Assembly: GCA_002390025.1 (NCBI GenBank)
Contig: DGRU01000076.1
Span: 1,369-13,445 of the forward strand
DNA length: 12,077 bases
Direction: 5' to 3'
From: Lachnospiraceae bacterium UBA4380
Lineage (GTDB): Bacteria; Bacillota; Clostridia; Lachnospirales; Lachnospiraceae
A program made the position numbers and the translations under genes. The notes beneath the pieces are model-generated. The model made no database searches. It saw only the letters and a list, made by a program, of their open reading frames with translations, and was not told the DNA's origin. Of this stretch, positions 6,098 through 10,557 are shown one piece after another. Numbering within the stretch: the stretch's first letter is position 1; the number at the start of each line of letters is the position of its first letter.

Positions 6098-6289
6098 ATG
6101 AGGATTACCAAAAGATTAAAGGTCGGCAGCCTAATAAAATGCGAAAGCAGATATGAAGTAAAAAAGAATCTGGCAAAGCTTCGGGAAGCCGGATATGGTG
6201 CGAGGCAAGCCGGGACATATGTGATTATTATAACATCTATTCCGGAGGCAAAAGGAGGCAAAGATGGAAAAGGCGGAGCAACTGAATGA
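6098..6289 (+). CDS. Hypothetical small basic protein (63 aa)
   Basis: I choose ATG 6098, one base after the preceding TAA, over an in-frame ATG at 6080, because GGGAAGGG at 6084-6091 fits as its SD. The product is basic (MRITKRLKVGSLIKCESRYEV, KKNLAKLREAGYG) with a short valine/isoleucine strand (TYVIIITSIPE) and a glycine- and lysine-rich tail. It could bind nucleic acid, judging by charge only. It overlaps the next gene by 26 bases, whose SD lies within its 3' end. Confidence 0.55.
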   Translation: MRITKRLKVGSLIKCESRYEVKKNLAKLREAGYGARQAGTYVIIITSIPEAKGGKDGKGGATE

Positions 6290-6455
6290 TTATGTCGCGG
6301 TCCTTTGCCGCAAAAGAGAACATCGGGAAGTAGAGCTTTTCAAATTCTTGAGACATAAAAACACAGCAGAAGTTCATCGTTCAGCTGCACAACTATTCCC
6401 TTCATGGAAAGTAAAAGCGGTTATTAGGCTTGATGATGAAGACTTCGAGGAGTGA
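6264..6455 (+). CDS. Hypothetical small protein (63 aa)
   Basis: A strong SD (AAAGGAGG at 6249-6256) precedes ATG 6264, which supports the start despite the 26-base overlap with the previous gene. The product mixes basic and acidic residues (VLCRKREHREVELFKFLRHK) and ends in an acidic tail (RLDDEDFEE). AT content is higher than in most neighbouring genes, which hints at a different origin for this pair (6098 and 6264). No family is recognised. Confidence 0.55.
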   Translation: MEKAEQLNDYVAVLCRKREHREVELFKFLRHKNTAEVHRSAAQLFPSWKVKAVIRLDDEDFEE

Positions 6456-6458
6456 CCT

Positions 6459-6779
6459 ATGGACCAGAATGAATTTTTGGACAGGCTTAAGTCTGCCGGT
6501 TATGACGCCTATGTGGACGACGTTGTCATGGTCAGGATCGATCCTTGCGTGCAGAGCACGGATGACCTCCGGAAATTCGTGCGGAACTGTGAGTGGCAGC
6601 GGAGCTGGGGGATGGAGATGACACGTCCGGATCCGCTCCGCAAGGACAGCGGGCCGCCTCGCGCCGATCAGAAGACGAACACCAGGAAAGCACCGCGCAA
6701 GACCCCGCCCGTGGATCCCGCGCCGGCAGCGGGCGGCATCCCTGGACAGATGAATATTTTTGATTTTTTGAGAGTTTAG
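6459..6779 (+). CDS. Hypothetical protein with C-terminal clamp-binding-like motif (106 aa)
   Basis: The SD GAGGAG (6449-6454) overlaps the preceding stop; ATG 6459 follows. Residues 1-55 look like a small globular domain (DQNEFLDRLKSAGYDAYVDD, then LRKFVRNCEWQRSWGME). Residues 56-92 are a proline-, lysine- and arginine-rich disordered linker. The extreme C-terminus reads GQMNIFDFLRV. Q97-M-N-I-F101 fits the QL[SD]LF-like pentapeptide by which bacterial polymerases, MutS and some phage proteins bind the DnaN sliding clamp. A clamp-recruited or clamp-blocking early protein is therefore possible; this is inference from a short motif. Confidence 0.65.
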   Translation: MDQNEFLDRLKSAGYDAYVDDVVMVRIDPCVQSTDDLRKFVRNCEWQRSWGMEMTRPDPLRKDSGPPRADQKTNTRKAPRKTPPVDPAPAAGGIPGQMNIFDFLRV

Positions 6780-6788
6780 GAGAAGACA

Positions 6789-7055
6789 ATGGCAAACAAG
6801 AACAATGAGGAGACGCGAAGCGCCCACGACATGACCATCGAGGAACGCGTTCAAGTATTTTTTGACGCGCAGCAGGTTATTTGCGATAACATCGGGCTTG
6901 CCTTTGCGGTTAACCACGGAGAACCGTTCCCGCTGTGGGACGCTTTCGAGGGGAAACTTGTAAATGTGGAGCCTGACGCGGTCACGGCCATATCGCATCA
7001 TGACGGCAAAGCATCGATGCGGCGAGAAGTAAGGAGGACAGCATATGAAAGTTGA
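6789..7055 (+). CDS. Hypothetical phage protein (88 aa)
   Basis: The SD TAGGAGAA (6777-6784) overlaps the preceding stop and lies just before ATG 6789. After a polar start (MANKNNEETRSAHDM) the product has a helix (TIEERVQVFFDAQQVICDNIG) and a mixed region (NHGEPFPLWDAFEGKLVNVE). The C-terminus is basic. No recognised domain, signal peptide or membrane span. It overlaps the next gene by 11 bases, and that gene's SD (AAGGAGG) lies in its 3' end, so the two are coupled. Confidence 0.6.
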   Translation: MANKNNEETRSAHDMTIEERVQVFFDAQQVICDNIGLAFAVNHGEPFPLWDAFEGKLVNVEPDAVTAISHHDGKASMRREVRRTAYES

Positions 7056-7749
7056 GATAGTCACATCTGAGGAACTCACGAAAGAACTCCAGGCATGCGC
7101 GCGGGGGATTTATGGAATTGTCTATCCGGACGGCAAGACACATGACAAGCCCTTTGTCGTGGATCTGGCCAAGGAGATCGGCACATTGGCGGCACTCAAC
7201 ACGCCGGATATCGTATGGCTTTCACGGACACCGGACCCGTCTCCGATAGAGATCCTAAAGAAAATTATCGCAGCTCCTGAGCCGGATCCGAATCCGGCAG
7301 CGGTCGAAGAGGCGCAGCCGGCAGCGGGCGGCATTGATGCGGATCCGGAAGAGACTCCGTATAAGGAGCCGGAAGCGGAGCAGGCGGAGGTCACCGAAGA
7401 GTCTGCAGAACCTGCGCCGGCGGAGATGCCTGAGGAGTCTGCAGAACCTGCGCCGATGGAGATGCCTGAGGAGTCTGCAGAACTTGTATCGGCGGAGACA
7501 CCTGAGGAGCCTGCAGAACCTGCTCCCGCGGAGAAAACCAAAACAAGGGGGGGTGCCCCGAAGGATCTCGGGGAATGGGCGAAATATCAGGGTCGTGCAT
7601 TATCGACCAGCGAGCAGAACGAGGTGATCGCCGGAATGACGGCGGAAGGCTACTCAACACCTCGGATAAGTCTGGTTGTCCGGCTGTCTCAGCCGACTGT
7701 CAGAAGCCGCCTCAAAAAAATGCAGGCATCCGGAGGTGATCAGCAGTGA
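7045..7749 (+). CDS. Acidic-repeat protein with C-terminal HTH (234 aa)
   Basis: The SD AAGGAGG (7030-7037) precedes ATG 7045. There are three parts. Residues 1-75 form a small N-terminal domain (EELTKELQACARGIYGIVYP). Residues about 76-165 are a disordered acidic, proline/alanine-rich linker with four 12-residue repeats (118-165, consensus EESAEPAPAEMP). Residues about 168-225 hold a helix-turn-helix-like region (STSEQNEVIAGMTAEGYS, then ISLVVRLSQPTVRSRLKKM), resembling homeodomain-like or sigma-region-4 HTHs. It probably binds DNA through the C-terminus and a partner through the N-terminus, as a phage regulator or recruiter. I know no named family with this layout. Its end overlaps the next gene (GTGA). 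Confidence 0.7.
   Translation: MKVEIVTSEELTKELQACARGIYGIVYPDGKTHDKPFVVDLAKEIGTLAALNTPDIVWLSRTPDPSPIEILKKIIAAPEPDPNPAAVEEAQPAAGGIDADPEETPYKEPEAEQAEVTEESAEPAPAEMPEESAEPAPMEMPEESAELVSAETPEEPAEPAPAEKTKTRGGAPKDLGEWAKYQGRALSTSEQNEVIAGMTAEGYSTPRISLVVRLSQPTVRSRLKKMQASGGDQQ
7396..7539 (+). repeat. Four in-frame 36-bp repeats
   Basis: Four consecutive 36-base units within the HTH gene encode EESAEPAPAEMP, EESAEPAPMEMP, EESAELVSAETP and EEPAEPAPAEKT. GAGTCTGCAGAAC recurs in the first three units. Near-identical DNA indicates recent expansion by slippage or recombination, so copy number may vary between relatives. Confidence 0.85.
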
Positions 7750-8075
7750 GCGTGACCAAATATGTGCTTCTCAGATGCATAATGTGCGGCCATCCGCATG
7801 CCGTCAACGCCTCCTTCGCGGATGGTCGGTCCTGCACGAAGTGCGGAGGCCACCTAAGCTATGAGGGACCGATCACTGTGTTGGTGCCTCCCGGGTCGGC
7901 GCTGATCAGGGATGTTAAGCGTGTCATGCCGGTCGGTGTCGAAGTCGATGACAAGCAGCTCGATATCGCACTCGCCAAGGCGCTGAGACTTGAGACGGCG
8001 CTCGAGAGCTGCCGGAAGAAAGCGGCCAAACTTGGGACAGGCCTGCATGTGTACGAGGAGGCACCGGATGAGTGA
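7746..8075 (+). CDS. Zinc-ribbon protein, GTG start (109 aa)
   Basis: Translation should start at GTG 7746, because a near-perfect SD (GGAGGTGAT, 7732-7740) lies five bases upstream and the codon overlaps the preceding TGA. Two CxxC pairs (C11-C14 and C30-C33, the second as CTKCGG) form a classic zinc ribbon. The remainder (PITVLVPPGSALIRDVKRVM, then a C-terminal charged helix) is unassigned. Zinc ribbons of this kind bind nucleic acid or proteins. It overlaps the next gene, also a zinc-ribbon protein, by eight bases; the two may act as a pair. Confidence 0.7.
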   Translation: MSVTKYVLLRCIMCGHPHAVNASFADGRSCTKCGGHLSYEGPITVLVPPGSALIRDVKRVMPVGVEVDDKQLDIALAKALRLETALESCRKKAAKLGTGLHVYEEAPDE

Positions 8076-8406
8076 ATGTAAATTCTGTGAGGCTCTTCGC
8101 AGCTGGCAGCAGTCCAAGTCCATGGAACCAGGGTCCAAGCAAGAGTACACAGTTGCACTTGTCATCAGATCGTGGAGACCGCCAGACATACCCAAGTACC
8201 GAGCGTCGCAGATTACGGACCTCCGGCCCGGAGGTCATGGATATAAACTCCGCTTCTGCCCGGCGTGCGGCCGTGATCTGCAAAAAAAACAGAATCCCAA
8301 AGGATGCAAATTAGCCCACGGTGAAATATGTTTCCATTGGGATGGCTTTGAGTGCAACCGTTCCGCTGTCGCCCACGAAGGTGATGAGCAGTGTCCGTGT
8401 GATTGA
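8068..8406 (+). CDS. Cysteine-rich zinc-binding phage protein (112 aa)
   Basis: I choose ATG 8068 because GAGGAGG (8055-8061) lies six bases before it. C4-C7 at the N-terminus and C64-C67 (RFCPACGRDL) make a split zinc ribbon around a central strand-rich part (EYTVALVIRSW). This fits a small protein type common in Gram-positive phages, which usually ends near the CPxCG motif. Here an extra tail of about 40 residues adds C80, C88, C96, C109, C111 and several histidines, and could bind a second metal. The role is unknown. Confidence 0.7.
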   Translation: MSECKFCEALRSWQQSKSMEPGSKQEYTVALVIRSWRPPDIPKYRASQITDLRPGGHGYKLRFCPACGRDLQKKQNPKGCKLAHGEICFHWDGFECNRSAVAHEGDEQCPCD

Positions 8407-8429
8407 TCAAGAGATAGAAAGGAGGCTTT

Positions 8430-8792
8430 ATGGCCAAAATGAACAGATTGACCCATGAGCGGGTCGGCGATATCACAAAGACAGGATATTGGACCGCAGC
8501 TAAAAAGCAGGAGCTTATCGACGCGCTCGCAGCGTATGAGGACACAGGTATGACTCCGGATGAGATCAATGAACTGATGGCTGCCCGCAGAAAGGAAGAC
8601 AGCCGCCTGGAAGTCGTGAGAAGCATCCCGGACGCATTTGACCGGATGGCCGAAGAATATAAAACAAAGCTCATGGTATCATCAGCTGAAGGCAGCAAGG
8701 TCGAGACCATAAGGAGCAGGGCGGCAGCAGGCGTTGTTGGTGATTTCTCGAGGTGGCTGCACAATACATTCGACTGTGCAGGATTGGAGTGA
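8430..8792 (+). CDS. Conserved phage protein with YEDTGMTPDEI motif (120 aa)
   Basis: A strong SD (AAAGGAGG, 8418-8425) precedes ATG 8430. The stretch LIDALAAYEDTGMTPDEINEL (residues about 31-50) matches a motif seen at the start of many uncharacterised phage proteins of clostridia and streptococci. The rest is helical and charged (IPDAFDRMAEEYKTKLMV), ending in a short aromatic tail. No function is established for the motif. It is part of the accessory run just before the late-gene regulator. Confidence 0.75.
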   Translation: MAKMNRLTHERVGDITKTGYWTAAKKQELIDALAAYEDTGMTPDEINELMAARRKEDSRLEVVRSIPDAFDRMAEEYKTKLMVSSAEGSKVETIRSRAAAGVVGDFSRWLHNTFDCAGLE

Positions 8793-8795
8793 GCC

Positions 8796-8891
8796 ATGAA
8801 CATCATGACGGTCATCAGGGTCATAGTGATCGGACTCGTGTCCGCAGGGCTCGTAATTCCGATTGTTATGACGATAAGAGATATGTTATAA
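8796..8891 (+). CDS. Single-span membrane peptide (31 aa)
   Basis: ATG 8796 follows the previous stop by three bases, with GGAG (8786-8789) as SD. The peptide is almost entirely hydrophobic: MNIMTVIRVIVIGLVSAGLV, then IPIVMTIRDML, one transmembrane span with few charges. It has no cleavage site typical of a secreted protein. Small single-span peptides occur in many phage early regions and in lysis or superinfection-exclusion modules; the role here is unknown. Its TAA is part of the TATAAT of the next promoter. Confidence 0.5.
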   Translation: MNIMTVIRVIVIGLVSAGLVIPIVMTIRDML

Positions 8892-8892
8892 T
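8863..8892 (+). promoter_or_regulatory. Promoter with extended -10 for the regulator
   Basis: TATAAT at 8887-8892 is a perfect -10, preceded by TG at 8884-8885 (extended -10). TTGTTA at 8863-8868 is a partial -35 with an 18-bp spacer. Transcription would begin at about 8899, some 34 bases before the regulator ATG at 8933. It is the best promoter match I found in the window. Confidence 0.6.
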
Positions 8893-8932
8893 TGGCATAG
8901 AACAGTACGAACATACGAGCGAGGGACGCGGA

Positions 8933-9385
8933 ATGACAAAGAAGGACCTCAAGATGTACATGAGTCTTAAGTGTGAAGAGCGTGAAGTCACCGAATGCAT
9001 CAGGCGGCTGGAGACAGAACTGACCAAGCTCGAAGGGACGCAGGAATCCGACGTTGTTGCGTGCGGGCGCAGAGGAAAGAAGGCGCTCGGCACTGTTAAG
9101 ATCACCGGCTTCCCGGATCGGAAGTATCAGGACCGGCGCACCAAGCTGATCAGCAGCCAGCTCCGGCACAAGACCCTGCTCGAAAAGATCGAGGAGCAGA
9201 CGGAAGCAATCGAGGAATATATCTGCGCGATTGAAGATTCGGAAGTCCGCCGCATCCTTCGCTTCCGGGTGATGGGAACGCGGGCCATGAGCTGGCAGGA
9301 AGTTGCCAACCACATGAACCGATACGGCGGATGTTACACAGCAGACTCGTGCCGGATGATAGTAACAAGATTCTTAAGATCTTAA
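8933..9385 (+). CDS. DUF1492/ArpU-like phage transcriptional regulator (150 aa)
   Basis: ATG 8933 is chosen because GAGGG (8921-8925) lies seven bases upstream and the family begins MTKKDLxxY; a longer in-frame reading from 8753 lies inside other genes. N-terminal and middle helices look like coiled coils (CEEREVTECIRRLETELTKL; TLLEKIEEQTEAIEEYI). The C-terminus is a sigma-region-4-like HTH (VRRILRFRVMGTRAMSWQEV to YTADSCRMIVTRFL). Such proteins are encoded just before the packaging genes in many Firmicutes phages and are thought to activate late genes, as ArpU and RinA do. It has its own promoter, and its stop lies in a 12-bp palindrome. Confidence 0.8.
   Translation: MTKKDLKMYMSLKCEEREVTECIRRLETELTKLEGTQESDVVACGRRGKKALGTVKITGFPDRKYQDRRTKLISSQLRHKTLLEKIEEQTEAIEEYICAIEDSEVRRILRFRVMGTRAMSWQEVANHMNRYGGCYTADSCRMIVTRFLRS
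9374..9385. repeat. Perfect 12-bp palindrome at the regulator's stop
   Basis: TTAAGATCTTAA is fully self-complementary and contains the TAA stop codon of the regulator gene. It could be a binding site for a dimeric regulator, or chance in an AT-rich stretch. Confidence 0.3.
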
Positions 9386-9537
9386 TCCTGTTCGTTCTGT
9401 TCGGTGGGTTAATGTTAAGATGATATAAGCGGAGTTTGTGCGATGGATCTTGATCACATCAAGACCAAGCATATACATACGTCTTCCTTTGTGGAGCGGT
9501 GCCGGTCGGCGCCGCTCCATTTGCGTGAGGGAACACA
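9386..9537 (+). promoter_or_regulatory. Early-late junction region, candidate late promoter
   Basis: This 152-base stretch between regulator and HNH gene has no convincing gene. It contains CTGTTCG twice (9388-9394, 9397-9403), nine bases apart, and GATATAAG at 9422-9429 as a possible -10 without a good -35, as expected of an activator-dependent promoter. A 7-bp hairpin (9448-9454/9458-9464) follows, then the long GC-rich hairpin at 9492-9519. The position makes it the likely target of the adjacent regulator; that is inference. Confidence 0.4.
9492..9522 (+). terminator. Strong GC-rich hairpin before the HNH gene
   Basis: TGGAGCGGTGCCG (9492-9504) pairs along its whole length with CGGCGCCGCTCCA (9507-9519), with one T-G wobble, and only TTT follows. 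The stem is very stable. The weak T-tail suggests partial termination or an antitermination target between early and late genes. Confidence 0.5.
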
Positions 9538-9969
9538 ATGCCGATATACAGACGTTGCAGCCGCTGCGGCGCAAGGTACGAGACGGGAAGCAAATGCCCG
9601 CGCTGCGACTTAAGCACTAGCAGGGCTGAGAGATACAGGACATATGACAAGTACCAGCGCGACAAGGATGCAAAGAAGTTCTACGACTCTGACGATTGGA
9701 AGACCGCGCGCGCGTACGCACTAGAGCTTGACGGCGGCTGGGATGTCTACGCCTACATGACCAGTGGGAAGCTAATACCAGCTGATACTGTCCACCACGT
9801 CATACCACGTAAGGATAATAAGTATAAGGCGTTAGATCCTTCCAACCTGATGAGCGTCAGTGCCGCGAGCCACGCGGCGATCGAACACTTATATAATAAT
9901 AACAAGCAGGCCGCCGAGAAAATTTTGGCCGCGATGCTGGAAAAATACCGCGCCGAACGCGAGGGGTAG
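9538..9969 (+). CDS. HNH endonuclease, packaging-associated
   Basis: This 143-residue protein has an N-terminal zinc ribbon (C7-C10 and C20-C23, as CSRCG and CPRC) and a C-terminal HNH nuclease motif: H86-H87 (DTVHHVIPRKD), N103 (DPSNLMSVSAASH) and H112. HNH proteins encoded directly upstream of terminase are established partners of TerS/TerL in cos-type phages of Gram-positive hosts, where they help cut the cos site. GAGGGA (9527-9532) is the SD and ATG 9538 the start. It is the first gene of the late module. A free-standing homing-type HNH is the alternative, less likely from this position. Confidence 0.9.
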   Translation: MPIYRRCSRCGARYETGSKCPRCDLSTSRAERYRTYDKYQRDKDAKKFYDSDDWKTARAYALELDGGWDVYAYMTSGKLIPADTVHHVIPRKDNKYKALDPSNLMSVSAASHAAIEHLYNNNKQAAEKILAAMLEKYRAEREG

Positions 9970-10088
9970 GGGCACCAGAAAAAGTTTTTGGCCGCGCTTC
10001 CAGACCTCACCGGTCCTATTGTGCGCGCAAATTTCTAAAAACGATTTTTTCCCGGGGACGGCCCGGGGCCTGGGAGGAGGCGGGAAAC
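9970..10088. other. Candidate cos region between HNH and terS
   Basis: Just after the HNH gene lie AAAAAGTTTTT (9979-9989), GCGCGC (10023-10028) and AAAAACGATTTTTT. Then CCCGGGG occurs twice (10051-10057, 10062-10068), 11 bases apart, forming a possible 6-bp hairpin. Phages with an HNH-TerS-TerL order usually carry cos at or near this gap. I cannot place the cut. The end of the region contains the terS SD (GGAGGAGG, 10073-10080). Confidence 0.4.
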
Positions 10089-10553
10089 ATGGCCAGACCA
10101 CGTAAACTGCTGTCAGAACAGACCGGTCACCTGACTGTGTACACCAAGGAGCGCCGAAAGATCGAGGAGGAATCCGTCCGCCAGTCCGTCAAGCTTCCGG
10201 TCAAGCCCCCGGCCTACCTTGACAAGCTGGCCAAAAAGGAATGGAAGGCCAAGGTCTCCCTCATGAACGAGAACGACACGATCGGGGAGCTCGACCGTGC
10301 CAATTTCGAGGGCTACTGCATCAACTACTCCGGCCTTGTGCAGACGACACGGCGGCTCGAGTCCCTCCGGAAGGAGACTCCTGACGACCTTGAGACCGAG
10401 GCGGAGCTGCTCAAGATGCAGAAGACGTACTCCAGTGAGATGCGGGCCTTCGAGAGCAAGTGCGGCCTGGACCTCTCCAGCCGGCTGAAGGCCGCGTCCA
10501 ATAATTTTGATAAGGAGACGGCCGACATAGAGTCGAAGTTCGGCGTAATCTGA
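10089..10553 (+). CDS. terS: Terminase small subunit, P27 family
   Basis: The 154-residue product opens MARPRKLLSEQTGHLT, as P27-family small terminases do. These are the DNA-recognition subunits that bind the packaging start site and recruit TerL. The signature parts are KPPAYLDKLAKKEWKAKVSL (residues about 38-57), a central helix pair (IGELDRANFEGYCINYSGLV) and the C-terminal DLSSRLKAASN. Length is normal for the family. SD GGAGGAGG lies nine bases before ATG 10089. The large subunit starts four bases after its stop, so the two are translated together. Confidence 0.9.
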   Translation: MARPRKLLSEQTGHLTVYTKERRKIEEESVRQSVKLPVKPPAYLDKLAKKEWKAKVSLMNENDTIGELDRANFEGYCINYSGLVQTTRRLESLRKETPDDLETEAELLKMQKTYSSEMRAFESKCGLDLSSRLKAASNNFDKETADIESKFGVI

Positions 10554-10557
10554 CGAC

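Noticed and set aside
6402..7079. 225-codon minus-strand frame
   Set aside because: It is antisense to coupled + strand genes; no domain and no context.
7396..7539. 36-bp repeats considered as a CRISPR array
   Set aside because: The units are contiguous without spacers, in frame, and encode protein repeats.
7547..7553. G7 tract in the HTH gene as a programmed frameshift or phase-variable site
   Set aside because: The -1 frame reads on for about 60 codons but yields no recognisable domain, while the zero frame gives a sensible HTH.
8213..9313. 366-codon minus-strand frame
   Set aside because: It is antisense to four well-supported + strand genes and a promoter, with no recognisable motif.
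9443..9620. Short + strand frame across the early-late junction
   Set aside because: It runs through the strong hairpin and into the HNH gene in another frame, with no good SD and an alanine/arginine-rich shadow-like end.
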